DNA of 64,000 nt from Maribacter sp. HTCC2170 (GTDB lineage: Bacteria; Bacteroidota; Bacteroidia; Flavobacteriales; Flavobacteriaceae). The DNA lies in the NCBI RefSeq assembly GCF_000153165.2, contig NC_014472.1, positions 1,113,501-1,177,500 of the forward strand, read 5' to 3'. The stretch's first letter is position 1. The number at the start of each line of letters is the position of its first letter. The notes below the pieces were generated by a model. It was not told the origin of the DNA. It was given only the letters and a program-made list of their open reading frames with translations, and did no database searches. This document shows, piece after piece, positions 9,058 to 18,527 of this stretch. The translations under genes were made by a program, and so were the position numbers.

Positions 9058-11349
9058 ATGAAGTACAAATTTCTATTTTCGATTCAATTTTTACTGGCAT
9101 CATCAATCTCTGTTCTCCTATTAAATTCTTGTAAGGAAAAAGAAGAAGCAGTAATTACAACAGAAAAGATTAATGCATTACAATATGTTGACCCATTTAT
9201 AGGAACAGGGTTCCATGGACATACGTTTCCTGGTCCGGTAATGCCTCATGGCATGGTTCAATTAAGTCCAGACACAAAATTAAATGGCTGGGATGCATCA
9301 AGTGGCTATCACTATAACGACAGCACTATATATGGGTTTTCCCATACCCATTTAAGCGGAACAGGAATTGGGGATATGGGAGATATTCTATTATTACCTT
9401 TTACTGGTGAAATTGAAGAAAAACCAATTGCAACTTTCAACAAAGAAGATGAACTAGCTGAAGTTGGTAAGTACTCCGTTAAATTCAAAAATTACGATGT
9501 AAGCGCAGATCTATCTGTAACAGAACGAGTGGGTATTCACAGGTATTCTTATGACAAAGGATCCAAACAAAGGCTTTTGTTCGATATTGGCCATATTTTA
9601 CAACGCACATGGGGTCATAGTAACCGTTTAAATGAATTAGAATTTGTAAATGACCATACTATAAGGGGGCTAAAAAACTCTGAAGGCTGGGCTTATGATC
9701 ACCAAGTGTATTTCTATGCTGAATTTTCAACTCCTTTCAATATTGACGCAGTAGTAGTGGATTCGCTTGAGTCTGATATTAATCAAAAAATATATAATGG
9801 CAAGAACATATTTAGTTATTTAAGTTTTACTAACCTTGAAGAGGACGAACCTTTGTTGATAAAGGTTAGCATTTCCTCGGTTGATCAAGAAGGGGCTAAA
9901 AAAAATATGACGACCGAACTTCCACATTGGAATTTCGAAGAAGTTAAAGAAAAGGTAGCAACGACTTGGCAAAAAGAATTAGAACGGGTTTTGGTAACCT
10001 CAAAAGACAAAAAAACATTAACCACTTTTTATACAGCATTATATCATAGTATGATTGCTCCAATGGTGTATCAAGATGTTGATGGAAGATATAGAGGAAT
10101 AGATAAAAAAATACACCAATCAGAAGTTGGACAAACCAATTACACTGTTTATTCTCTATGGGACACCTTTAGGGCGCTTCACCCATTAATGACCATTCTA
10201 GATGAACCAAGAACTAAAGATTGGGCCAATAACCTTATTTTAAAACATGAACAGGGCGGCATACTGCCTATGTGGCCATTGGCATCTAATTATACTGGCA
10301 CTATGGTTGGTTATCCTGCGGTAGCAAACCTTGCGGATGCACTTAGTAAAAACATTGTGGGTATCGACAAACAAAAGGCATTGCAATCTGCATTGACTAG
10401 TGCCTCTTATAATCCTCAATTAATTAGTTCTAGTGAGGAACCGCGCAAACAACGATTAATGCCATTATACAACAAATATATAAACGAAGGCAGGCATATC
10501 CCATCAGATAAAATTGAGAAATCGGTCTCTTTTGGTTTGGAAAATTCGTATTACGACTGGTGTATTTCTAAAATTGCTGAACTTAACAACAGTGATTCCA
10601 TTGCCGAAAAATTTAGTAAACGAGCACAAAACTATAAGCGCTATTTTGATAAAGAAACTGGTTTTATGCGTGGAAAAAATGAAGATGGATCTTGGGTTTC
10701 TCCATTTAACCCAAAATTTTCAGATCACGAAAATGCCGACTATGTTGAAGGTAATGCATGGCAATGGTCATGGTTTGTACCACACGACATTGATGGCCTT
10801 GCCAAATTATATGAAAACAAAAAAATGTTTACCTCTAAACTCGACACCCTTTTTACAACAAGTTCGGTCATTGAAGGTGAAAATGCCAGTGGAGATATAA
10901 CAGGGTTAATAGGACAATACGCTCATGGCAATGAACCTAGTCACCATATTATTTATTTATACACTCATGTTGGGCAACCCTGGAAAACACAAGAATTGGC
11001 GGATAAAATCTTAACAGAATTTTATTCCAATGAACCAGATGGTATTATTGGAAATGAAGATTGTGGGCAAATGTCTGCGTGGTACATTCTTAACGCTATG
11101 GGCTTCTACCAAATAGCTCCTGGAGACCCAACTTACACGATTGCGAGACCATTATTTGATAAAGTAGAAATACCGCTGACTAACAACAAAGTATTTACTA
11201 TACTCACCAAAAATAATAGCGCTAAAAACAAATATGTACAACATGTAACTTTAAACGATATGGAGCTTCCACATTTAACTTTTAATCATGAAGATATTAA
11301 GGCAGGAAGTACACTTGTGATTACGATGGGAGATACTCCTTTAAAATAA
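9058..11349 (+). CDS. GH92 alpha-mannosidase, lipoprotein
   Basis: An exo-acting, calcium-dependent alpha-mannosidase family that trims mannose from N-glycans or mannans. 763 residues. The signal peptide ends in a lipobox LNSC (C26), so the protein is probably lipid-anchored. YVDPFIGTGFHGHTFPGP and GFSHTHLSGTG are GH92 hallmarks. The proposed acid lies in HGNEPSHH (E626) and the proposed base in GNEDCGQMSAW (D668), by analogy with characterised GH92 enzymes. It is transcribed divergently from xylB and convergently with the GH76-like gene. The linkage specificity (alpha-1,2, 1,3 or other) cannot be read here. Confidence 0.93.
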   Translation: MKYKFLFSIQFLLASSISVLLLNSCKEKEEAVITTEKINALQYVDPFIGTGFHGHTFPGPVMPHGMVQLSPDTKLNGWDASSGYHYNDSTIYGFSHTHLSGTGIGDMGDILLLPFTGEIEEKPIATFNKEDELAEVGKYSVKFKNYDVSADLSVTERVGIHRYSYDKGSKQRLLFDIGHILQRTWGHSNRLNELEFVNDHTIRGLKNSEGWAYDHQVYFYAEFSTPFNIDAVVVDSLESDINQKIYNGKNIFSYLSFTNLEEDEPLLIKVSISSVDQEGAKKNMTTELPHWNFEEVKEKVATTWQKELERVLVTSKDKKTLTTFYTALYHSMIAPMVYQDVDGRYRGIDKKIHQSEVGQTNYTVYSLWDTFRALHPLMTILDEPRTKDWANNLILKHEQGGILPMWPLASNYTGTMVGYPAVANLADALSKNIVGIDKQKALQSALTSASYNPQLISSSEEPRKQRLMPLYNKYINEGRHIPSDKIEKSVSFGLENSYYDWCISKIAELNNSDSIAEKFSKRAQNYKRYFDKETGFMRGKNEDGSWVSPFNPKFSDHENADYVEGNAWQWSWFVPHDIDGLAKLYENKKMFTSKLDTLFTTSSVIEGENASGDITGLIGQYAHGNEPSHHIIYLYTHVGQPWKTQELADKILTEFYSNEPDGIIGNEDCGQMSAWYILNAMGFYQIAPGDPTYTIARPLFDKVEIPLTNNKVFTILTKNNSAKNKYVQHVTLNDMELPHLTFNHEDIKAGSTLVITMGDTPLK

Positions 11350-11431
11350 CGCTTACTCCATATTTATAAAATGAGTAACAACAATGAAGAAACAAGTATT
11401 AAGCTTATAAAAACATAGTTTTATACTTGCT

Positions 11432-12823
11432 CTATATCAATGTTTTGATTGCAGCCCCTAGCAAATCGAGGCCAATAGATTGGCAAACCCCATCTCTATT
11501 TTTCTCTTTCATTGTTTTTATATCCCATTTATGAACATCATCTGCTAGTCCCCATAATTCTCGGAATTGTTCCACATAAAGCTTATCATTCTCTTGACTG
11601 GTAAATTCTGGTTGAAACTGATTAGTTGCTACATCACGGGTACTCCACATGGCATTTATTGTTTTCTCTATGCAATCAGACAAATCAACATCTATAAGTG
11701 CTCTTTCTTCTTCACTCCCTAAATAACGCATCATAATTCCACGACCAGCAAGATAGTCTCTACCATGTTCTGGGCCAAAACTTGATAAACAGGGAGCCTC
11801 GCGAATAATTCCGTCAACATTTGCAACCATTCCATTTTTTACGCCCTTACCGATTAATTCCAGTAAAGCTCTTAGTTTAGTTTCATATGATTCTACATCA
11901 AATTGGGGGTCTATGCTATTAGTGGACAGATATGTTGCCAATTCATTTCTAATCGCTAACATATCGGTCAAAACCGCTACTAACATTCCTTGATCGCCCG
12001 TCCAAACCCAACCTTCTGCCCATGGTGGATGTATTTTTTCTTGATAGTTAGAACCTTCAAAAAATGCTATCGGACGTTCTTGTACCAATGCCCCTGAACT
12101 GGTTAACTCTTTTAGATATTGATATTCATCTAACTTAAACCATTCTTCAAACCAGAGCCATTGTTGGTAGGCCATATCTAAATATTTATCATTATCAGCA
12201 ATATTTTCTGTTAGTGATAGTCTATATATTCGTGTTGAAAGTAAAAATAGCAGCACATTGGTCACTGTATTTTTAACCCCTTTGCTAATACCATTTGCGT
12301 CGCCATTTCGACAGCCATGAGGGACAGGTTTAGCCATATCTGATGAGTCATATGCTGTTCTCTTTTTGTATTCCCAGCATAAGTCAGTTGAAAGTTTAAG
12401 GTATTTATTGGCAAGTTTCTTATCCCCTATTCTCAAAAGATGCTTTCTCGCATTGAGTGCCATAATACCCCACCAACCAAAATCATCTGCCCAAAGGTCA
12501 CCCGGGTCAAAGTTGTTGAAAAAAACAAGGTTTTCTTCCAACATTTCACCAACTCTTTTTTGAATATCATCTACTTCTGAATCATCTGGCCAGCGCTGTT
12601 GCAAAGCATCCACAAAAGTAAGGCAGGCATCAAATGTATTGCCCCTCTTCCAGAAATCGTTGAAATTCCAAACTTGTTCAAAACGTACAAAAGCTAGTAA
12701 GGCCTGTTTCTTCAGTTCATTACTGGATCTGGATGTAACGCAAGACCATGATAATAGAGGTGATATACTTGTAAGCGCCATACTGGAAGCCCCTGTAACT
12801 TCAATAAATTTTCTTCTTTTCAT
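11432..12823 (-). CDS. GH76-like protein with Tat-type signal (putative alpha-mannan hydrolase)
   Basis: 463 residues. The N-terminus MKRRKFIEVTGAS resembles a twin-arginine signal, followed by a hydrophobic stretch and C28. The rest looks like the (alpha/alpha)6 fold of GH76. LWADDFGWWGIMA carries an Asp-Asp pair (D113-D114) in the place of the GH76 catalytic pair (family motif NDDQ-x2-W), KNTVTNVLLFLLSTRIY matches a conserved helix, and WVWTGDQGMLVAVL another. GH76 enzymes are endo-alpha-1,6-mannanases or related transglycosidases. The substitution around the DD pair (F after DD in place of Q) makes exact activity uncertain. It is the last gene of the mannosidase/oxidation operon, 74 bases after uxuA. 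Confidence 0.6.
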   Translation of the reverse strand: MKRRKFIEVTGASSMALTSISPLLSWSCVTSRSSNELKKQALLAFVRFEQVWNFNDFWKRGNTFDACLTFVDALQQRWPDDSEVDDIQKRVGEMLEENLVFFNNFDPGDLWADDFGWWGIMALNARKHLLRIGDKKLANKYLKLSTDLCWEYKKRTAYDSSDMAKPVPHGCRNGDANGISKGVKNTVTNVLLFLLSTRIYRLSLTENIADNDKYLDMAYQQWLWFEEWFKLDEYQYLKELTSSGALVQERPIAFFEGSNYQEKIHPPWAEGWVWTGDQGMLVAVLTDMLAIRNELATYLSTNSIDPQFDVESYETKLRALLELIGKGVKNGMVANVDGIIREAPCLSSFGPEHGRDYLAGRGIMMRYLGSEEERALIDVDLSDCIEKTINAMWSTRDVATNQFQPEFTSQENDKLYVEQFRELWGLADDVHKWDIKTMKEKNRDGVCQSIGLDLLGAAIKTLI

Positions 12824-12897
12824 TTCCTTTCTGTTTTTATATTGTTATTGAAATGATATGGTATATAATGGCCCAATTATTGTTAAAAGCTTTATGG

Positions 12898-13962
12898 TTA
12901 TAAAAGCGACATAGCAGCTTTCATATATCCCATAGCATAAGCCATTCCTGCATACCATGGAGCATCACATGTCATTTGCGGCGTATGGTCGGGAATCAAA
13001 ACTCCGTCAAAATTGTTTTTCTTTAAAATCTTCAAGATTTTGAACATGTCTATATCTCCCTCGTCCACAAATACTTCTTTATAATTAGGCACCTTGCCTT
13101 TGATATTTCTAAAATGGATATACCCAATTTTACCTTGCTGACTATAGCTTTCGGTAGCATCATACACATTCCCCTCGGTCATCTCGGCAATGGAGCCTAA
13201 ACAGAATTCCAAATTATTGGCCGAGCTTGGGTTCATGTCAATCAATTTTTGATATAAATCCGGTTGAAACACCAATCTGGGCGTATTCCTCACATAAGGC
13301 AATGGTGGGTCATCGGGATGCGCTGCCATTTTAACTCCAGCTTCTTCAGCTATTGGTAATATTTCATCTAGAAAATATTGCAATCGGTTCCATAGTTCCT
13401 CATGTTCAATTTTTGGTATTGAACCTTCTGGAGCTTTTTCATCGTATACCATGTTCCATACCATGCCGTTGGGTATTGGTGTATCATCCCCACCTTCCAT
13501 TCCTACTGATACTGCTTCTCCTCTAGCATATTCGCCTTGTGTTCTTGCAGCTACTCCAGCCAAGGAGAAATTATACCCAAAAATGGGAATCCCTGCGGCA
13601 CCAACATTGCGAATCAATTGCTTTATGTTGTTCATCTGTTCCTCTTTCTTGGGACCGTCTAACAAAATATCGTGCCAGTGAGCAGGATCAAAATTTTCTA
13701 TTGCTTCCCATACTAATCCATGTGCATTGATTTCCTTCTTAATAGCCATTAGCTCCTCCAAAGTCCAAATATGATTAGGGTCACCGGCCTTTCCCCAGCC
13801 TTCCTCTTCCCCAACTGGTTGATTTGCGTTATTCTTATCATTCTTTTCGTGTCCAAAATAATCTACCATATGCACTACCAAATGCGTGGCGCCACATTGT
13901 TTGGCAAATTTATAATGGTCCTCATTCAACATATGCTTGTATAATCCGAATCCTAATTTCAT
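12898..13962 (-). CDS. uxuA: Mannonate dehydratase (UxuA family)
   Basis: Dehydrates D-mannonate to 2-keto-3-deoxy-D-gluconate. 354 residues from the chosen ATG, shorter than E. coli UxuA (394). The metal-ligand motifs are in order: AAHPDDPP (H215), EFCLGSIAEM (C254), YIHFRNIKG (H283) and LIPDHTPQ (D325). VWEAIENFDPAHW is the UxuA region after the second strand. A GTG at 13992 would overlap the lactonase stop and add 10 residues. I prefer the ATG at 13962, where MKLGFGLYKHM begins the fold. No fructuronate reductase or uronate isomerase of the classical hexuronate route is nearby. Instead it follows a lactonase and an SDR sugar dehydrogenase, which suggests mannonate is formed by oxidising mannose. 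Confidence 0.8.
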   Translation of the reverse strand: MKLGFGLYKHMLNEDHYKFAKQCGATHLVVHMVDYFGHEKNDKNNANQPVGEEEGWGKAGDPNHIWTLEELMAIKKEINAHGLVWEAIENFDPAHWHDILLDGPKKEEQMNNIKQLIRNVGAAGIPIFGYNFSLAGVAARTQGEYARGEAVSVGMEGGDDTPIPNGMVWNMVYDEKAPEGSIPKIEHEELWNRLQYFLDEILPIAEEAGVKMAAHPDDPPLPYVRNTPRLVFQPDLYQKLIDMNPSSANNLEFCLGSIAEMTEGNVYDATESYSQQGKIGYIHFRNIKGKVPNYKEVFVDEGDIDMFKILKILKKNNFDGVLIPDHTPQMTCDAPWYAGMAYAMGYMKAAMSLL

Positions 13963-13988
13963 TTTAATATCTTGTTTTGGATAATAAT

Positions 13989-15041
13989 TCACTTAAAAAA
14001 TACCACACAAACTGGAGTTTTTATCTCCTTTGTTCGGTACGTTTCATTCAAATTTCCATCGGCCTGTATTTTATATACTACAGTGTCATTTGAATTTTGA
14101 TGACAAGCAATCAGCCATTTGCCACTTGGTGAAATATTAAATTCTCTTAGTTCTTTGCCTTCTGTTTTCTGATACCCTACCAATTTCAATTCCTCACCTT
14201 CTGTCTTGAAAATCGTAATCCCATCAAATTGCCTATTGCCTACATACAAAAACTTGTTATTGGGGTGAATTCTTATGGCCGAGGCACTTCGAGCACCTTG
14301 ATAAGAATCTGGCAAAGACTCATAGAAGTCAATTTGTTTGAATTTCGCTTCATCCTTCTTTAAAACTGAAACCACACTAGTCAGTTCATTGATTACGTAC
14401 CCTAAACTACCCTCTTTGTTGAGCACCAAATGACGTGGGCCTCCACCTTTAACAATATCTATGTCACCAAGTGAGTTAGGTCCTAATCTGTCATCATTAA
14501 ACTTGTAAGCTTTAACTGTATCGATACCTAAATCGCAGACATACACATCTTTTCTATTTGGATGGACAGTAATATGATGTGCGTGTGGGGCTTCCTGCCG
14601 TACCAAATTAATACTCGACCCGGAATGCTGATGGTTATTGACACATTTCATCAATTCCCCGGAATCATCCAAAGGGTATTCAAGCATATTACCTGAAATA
14701 TAGCATGCCACTAAAACTCTATTATCAAAGACTTCGTTATGACATGGGCATCCCCCTTTAATTGGTTGTTCATTTAAAAATTCCAATGAATAATCATCGT
14801 TGATCCTATAGGCCTGAACCATGGGATTCTCCTCCTCAATTACCTCAGTGTTACAATACAAATAATTGTTGTCCTCGCTTAAAGCCAGGTAACTCGGACT
14901 GATTGTATTTTGAGTATGCAATACTGAAAGTTTGCCGGTATCCTCGTTCAATTGAACGGTAGATATCCCATTCCCGGAACCTACAATTTCAGGTGAAAGA
15001 AATTGGGTGTAACTGCCTATAAAGAAAGTCAAAAACGCCAT
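13989..15041 (-). CDS. Sugar lactone lactonase, YbhE/Pgl beta-propeller family
   Basis: 350 residues forming a seven-bladed propeller of the 3-carboxymuconate cyclase/YbhE 6-phosphogluconolactonase type. Repeated segments such as HHITVHPNRKDVYVCDLG, GGGPRHLVLNKEGSLGYV and IRIHPNNKFLYVGNR are characteristic. Expected reaction: hydrolysis of an aldonolactone to the free acid. It sits between the SDR dehydrogenase (25 bases after it) and mannonate dehydratase, the right order for lactone opening. No signal peptide is visible, so it is probably cytoplasmic. Whether the substrate is phosphorylated cannot be judged from the sequence; context favours an unphosphorylated lactone. Confidence 0.83.
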   Translation of the reverse strand: MAFLTFFIGSYTQFLSPEIVGSGNGISTVQLNEDTGKLSVLHTQNTISPSYLALSEDNNYLYCNTEVIEEENPMVQAYRINDDYSLEFLNEQPIKGGCPCHNEVFDNRVLVACYISGNMLEYPLDDSGELMKCVNNHQHSGSSINLVRQEAPHAHHITVHPNRKDVYVCDLGIDTVKAYKFNDDRLGPNSLGDIDIVKGGGPRHLVLNKEGSLGYVINELTSVVSVLKKDEAKFKQIDFYESLPDSYQGARSASAIRIHPNNKFLYVGNRQFDGITIFKTEGEELKLVGYQKTEGKELREFNISPSGKWLIACHQNSNDTVVYKIQADGNLNETYRTKEIKTPVCVVFFK

Positions 15042-15066
15042 TGTATTTATGTTAAATTCTCAACAT

Positions 15067-15873
15067 TTATTCGGACTCATTCAATCTTGGTGGTCGTGGG
15101 TCATATTGAATGGTATTGTTCATATAGGCCCCATCAATATAGATGTCAGACCCATTGATATAACCACCTAAATCACTTGCCATAAACGCGACTGTATGGG
15201 CTACATCGTCTACATCACCTATTCTGCCCTGAGGAATCCAGTTTTCAAATTTCTTCTTCCCGAACTTTGCAATTTCATCACGGTTCATTTCAGTGGAAAT
15301 TGCACCCGGGGCAACGGACACCACCCTTATATTATTTTCGGCCAATTCTAGTGAAAGGCATTTTGACAGCATTTTAAGACCGGCTTTCGCGGAACAATAA
15401 TGAATCAATCCTTTTCTTGGTACTACATCATGAATGGAAGAAATATTTATGATGACTCCTCCTCCATTTTTTTCCATTCTATCTCCAGCTTCTTTGGAAC
15501 ATAAAAAAGGTCCTTTTAAATTCACATTGATTACTCGGTCCCATTCCTCTTCGACCAAATCCAATACATGATGAATTGATTCGGTGCCTGCATTGTTTAC
15601 CAAAATATCTATACCTCCCATTACCCCATCCATTTTCAAGAACATTTGCTTTACCTGTTCAGCCTTGGACACATCTGCACAAGCAATGCCTGTTCTAACC
15701 CCATAAGAATTGCTTATTTCATTTGCTAGATCTTGTGCACTTTGTTCATTGCTATTATAATTGATAAAAACCTCCGCCCCACAAGCAGCCAATTTTCTAC
15801 ATATTTCAGCCCCTATTCCTCTACTGCCTCCTGTGACCAAAACTCTTTTGCCTTTTAAATCAATTTCTATCAT
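15067..15873 (-). CDS. SDR oxidoreductase resembling glucose 1-dehydrogenase
   Basis: 268 residues, classical short-chain dehydrogenase. The cofactor motif is TGGSRGIG (14-21), followed by NNAG (93-96), the catalytic Ser in INISSIH (145-146), and Y159-x3-K163. The stretch NISSIHDVVPRKGLIHYCSAKAG and the C-terminal GAYMNNTIQY resemble Bacillus-type glucose 1-dehydrogenases closely. Expected reaction: oxidation of an aldose at C1 to its lactone with NAD(P). Given the operon, D-mannose is the proposed substrate. A rival is D-mannonate oxidoreductase, since some UxuB enzymes are SDRs. The lactonase next door favours the first. Confidence 0.82.
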   Translation of the reverse strand: MIEIDLKGKRVLVTGGSRGIGAEICRKLAACGAEVFINYNSNEQSAQDLANEISNSYGVRTGIACADVSKAEQVKQMFLKMDGVMGGIDILVNNAGTESIHHVLDLVEEEWDRVINVNLKGPFLCSKEAGDRMEKNGGGVIINISSIHDVVPRKGLIHYCSAKAGLKMLSKCLSLELAENNIRVVSVAPGAISTEMNRDEIAKFGKKKFENWIPQGRIGDVDDVAHTVAFMASDLGGYINGSDIYIDGAYMNNTIQYDPRPPRLNESE

Positions 15874-15904
15874 AACCTAGTTCTTTGATATTCGCTTACT
15901 ATTA

Positions 15905-16321
15905 CTATAGATTACAGACCTCTCGGACCAATGCTTCCATTTCCTCCTTTTTTTCATCACTTAATGGGAAAAACTCAAAATCCCCTTCATGGGTATTGGA
16001 CTTTTCAACGATGATAATCTCACAATCCGTACTCATCGCAATATTGTGCCAAGTATTCACGGGAATATTATAGATGATATTAGGCCTCATTACTTCTACC
16101 TCAAACTGTACATCAATCCTATTAATTTCCGCACTTATCAAGACAGCTTTCCCTTTCAAAAGAATAAAAACCTCATCGGTCAGATGATGGATGTCCAATT
16201 TATCAATATTGCCGATTTCCTGTTCGGGCATATAGTTCAATTGGGCCACTTGCCACCCATCCCGGATCAAGAAAGGATGATATCCATTATCCGTTATTTG
16301 ATATTGTTCAATCAGTTTCAT
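15905..16321 (-). CDS. Small cupin-domain protein
   Basis: 138 residues with a single double-stranded beta-helix. HHLTDEVFILLKGKAVLIS resembles the first cupin motif and NIPVNTWHNIAM carries the His of the second. No signal peptide. The gene overlaps the MFS transporter by 14 bases, so the two are translationally coupled. Small cupins in sugar operons can be isomerases, mutarotases or sensors. I cannot choose between these. Confidence 0.7.
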   Translation of the reverse strand: MKLIEQYQITDNGYHPFLIRDGWQVAQLNYMPEQEIGNIDKLDIHHLTDEVFILLKGKAVLISAEINRIDVQFEVEVMRPNIIYNIPVNTWHNIAMSTDCEIIIVEKSNTHEGDFEFFPLSDEKKEEMEALVREVCNL

Positions 16322-17783
16322 TTATCCCCTTCTGTTGTTTGTCATTTATCCTTTTCCAGGACAATTCAATTTCTTCTAATGTTTTACCCTTTGTTTCTGG
16401 GACATATTTCCAAATGAACCAAATGGCTGGAATCGTCAATGCCCCATAAAGAAAGAATGTGCCAGAAGGCTTTATGGTCTCTATAAAAACAGGATTCGTC
16501 AAGGTTATAAAAAAACCCGTAACCATTAAGGAAAGGCTTCCAATGCTTACAGCAAGCCCTCTTATTTTAGTTGGAAATATCTCGCTGATAATAACCCAAA
16601 CAATAGGTCCATAAGAAAATGCGAAGCATGCTACATAAATCAATAGTGGAATTATCACCAAGTTGGATCCAATAGCAAACAATACACCAACTCCCATAAG
16701 TGAAATGGCGGCGCCCACAACACCAATCAATAATAGTTTTCGTCTACCATAACGTTCTATGTTCATTATCGCGATAAAGGTGAAAATTGAATTGACCAGG
16801 CCTACCAAAACTGCACCAAGAAAAGAGCTTTCAACACTCTTGATTGATTCATTCAAGATATTAGGAGCAAAATACATAATGGCGGCAATACCACTCAAAT
16901 GTGCGAACATCGGTAGCAGTATCCCTATTAATAAAGGTCTGCGCAAATAGGGTTTGAATAATTCCTTATATCCTTGGGTTTCTTGTACAGTGGCTTCTTT
17001 CATTTCTGCCATTTGGGTTTTTGCCATGTCCGCATTACCCAACCTTGTCATAGTTACAAAAGCTTCTTCCTCTTTACCATTGACCACCTGCCATCTTGGA
17101 CTTTCAGGAACGAACATCAACAACACCAAAAATAGAATGGCAATCGGTATTTCGGTACCGAACATGCCTCTCCAAAGCTCTTCAACAAATAGCCAGTCCC
17201 AAAGACCGACTTCAGCGCCACTAATAATCCCTGCCTTATCACCAGCTTGATTAAGTACAATCCAATCAACAAGAAATGCCAGAAGAATACCCAATGTAAT
17301 TGACAATTGATATAGGGAAACCATTTTTCCTCTTTTCTCTGGCATGGTTAATTCTGAAATATAAATAGGAGCTACCACTGAGGTTATACCCACACCTATA
17401 CCTCCAATTATTCTAACTACGATTAGTGTTAGAAAAGATGAATCCAAACTTGAAGTTATCCAAAATGTGGAATCTAGATTACCTAAAAATTGAGGTGGCA
17501 ACATCGAACCAAAAGCTGAAATGGTTAAACAAGTTGCAGCCAACAGCAAGGTTTTTTTGCGTCCATATTTATCTGTTACTTTTCCTGAAATTAAACACCC
17601 CAAAATAGTACCTAACAATGCAGAGGAGACTACCCATCCCAACATACTTGCCGATAGATTGTATTGACTTTCCAAAAAAGAATTACAACCAGATATGATT
17701 GCCGTATCATAACCGAATAGAAACCCCCCAATTGTCGAGACAAAACTTATGGCAAGAAGGTAAAAAGAAGATTTTTTGTTCAT
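16308..17783 (-). CDS. MFS sugar porter (XylE/GLUT-like)
   Basis: 491 residues, 12 predicted helices. Sugar-porter signatures are present: GGFLFGYDTAIISG in helix 1, GKVTDKYGRKK in loop 2-3, VPESPRWQVVNGKEEEAF before the central loop, and the C-terminal YVPETKGKTLEEIE. Members move monosaccharides by proton symport or facilitated diffusion, so the sugar arrives unphosphorylated. That fits the downstream dehydrogenase-lactonase-dehydratase genes, and the operon contains no hexokinase. The spacing to RraA is 27 bases. Confidence 0.9.
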   Translation of the reverse strand: MNKKSSFYLLAISFVSTIGGFLFGYDTAIISGCNSFLESQYNLSASMLGWVVSSALLGTILGCLISGKVTDKYGRKKTLLLAATCLTISAFGSMLPPQFLGNLDSTFWITSSLDSSFLTLIVVRIIGGIGVGITSVVAPIYISELTMPEKRGKMVSLYQLSITLGILLAFLVDWIVLNQAGDKAGIISGAEVGLWDWLFVEELWRGMFGTEIPIAILFLVLLMFVPESPRWQVVNGKEEEAFVTMTRLGNADMAKTQMAEMKEATVQETQGYKELFKPYLRRPLLIGILLPMFAHLSGIAAIMYFAPNILNESIKSVESSFLGAVLVGLVNSIFTFIAIMNIERYGRRKLLLIGVVGAAISLMGVGVLFAIGSNLVIIPLLIYVACFAFSYGPIVWVIISEIFPTKIRGLAVSIGSLSLMVTGFFITLTNPVFIETIKPSGTFFLYGALTIPAIWFIWKYVPETKGKTLEEIELSWKRINDKQQKGINETD

Positions 17784-17810
17784 AATATGAGGTTTAAAGA
17801 ACCGCTCATT

Positions 17811-18506
17811 CTACATAATTCCAAATTTCTCAAAAGCGTCGACGGTACTCATTCCAGCTTGCAACGCCTTTTTAACCAATTGTTCACCTCGTGCCTTTTC
17901 AATTGCTCCTGTAAAAGCTTCCTTAACTGCTGCTTTAGGCACGATCAAAACGCCATCAACATCGCCATATACAACATCACCGGGATGAATACGAATCCCA
18001 GCAATTTCTATAGGAACTCTATAATCGATTACCTTGCCTCGTGGTCCTTGATCCTGTGCATAACCTCCAAACGAAAAAGTAGGATATTCTAAACTGAGAA
18101 TTTCTTTGGTATCCCTAGAATACCCATTAACTACTGCACCAGCCGCCCCTAGTTTCATTGCTCTTGTGCTCATTAGTCCTCCCCAAAGCGCATAATTGGG
18201 TGAGGAGCCCGAACAGATATAAACCTCGCCTTCCTTTAGACTATCCAACGCTTCGAACATAATTCCAAATGGCTTTTGCATTAAGGGATTATTGGTATTT
18301 TCTACAACCTCTTCAAATACATCGGCCTCCAAAACCGGCATTGCCCTTCCAATAACAACAAAATCATTATTCAAGGGTTTTATGTTCGGGGGAAGAAACT
18401 GATGTAGGTATCCCATTTTATCCAAGATATCACCAACCAATGCTACAAAAAGTTCCTTCTTCGCTATTTCAAAAAGCTCTTTATCATTTTTCCAAAGTGT
18501 TGTCAT
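17811..18506 (-). CDS. RraA-like protein / putative class II pyruvate aldolase
   Basis: 231 residues of the RraA/HMG aldolase family. ALWGGLMSTRAMKLG, NGYSRD (R131-D132) and DVVYGDVDGVLIVP match the segments that bind oxaloacetate or pyruvate and the metal in 4-hydroxy-4-methyl-2-oxoglutarate aldolases. True RNase E inhibitors are about 160 residues and occur in organisms with RNase E regulation of the E. coli kind, so an enzyme role is more likely here. In this operon, cleavage of 2-keto-3-deoxygluconate to pyruvate and glyceraldehyde would complete the pathway, but that is inference. It starts 21 bases after the GH38 gene. Confidence 0.72.
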   Translation of the reverse strand: MTTLWKNDKELFEIAKKELFVALVGDILDKMGYLHQFLPPNIKPLNNDFVVIGRAMPVLEADVFEEVVENTNNPLMQKPFGIMFEALDSLKEGEVYICSGSSPNYALWGGLMSTRAMKLGAAGAVVNGYSRDTKEILSLEYPTFSFGGYAQDQGPRGKVIDYRVPIEIAGIRIHPGDVVYGDVDGVLIVPKAAVKEAFTGAIEKARGEQLVKKALQAGMSTVDAFEKFGIM

Positions 18507-18527
18507 TACATCAATTTTATGAGTGTT

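Noticed and set aside
11390-11425. AT-rich inverted repeat between GH92 and the GH76-like gene as a terminator
   Set aside because: The arms are only A/T, with no GC stem or clear T run, so a terminator is not supported.
13963-13992. GTG start of uxuA overlapping the lactonase stop
   Set aside because: The in-frame ATG at 13962 gives a natural start to the fold. The GTG remains possible.
17811-18506. RraA as a true RNase E inhibitor
   Set aside because: The protein is about 70 residues longer than E. coli RraA, keeps aldolase residues and sits in a sugar operon.
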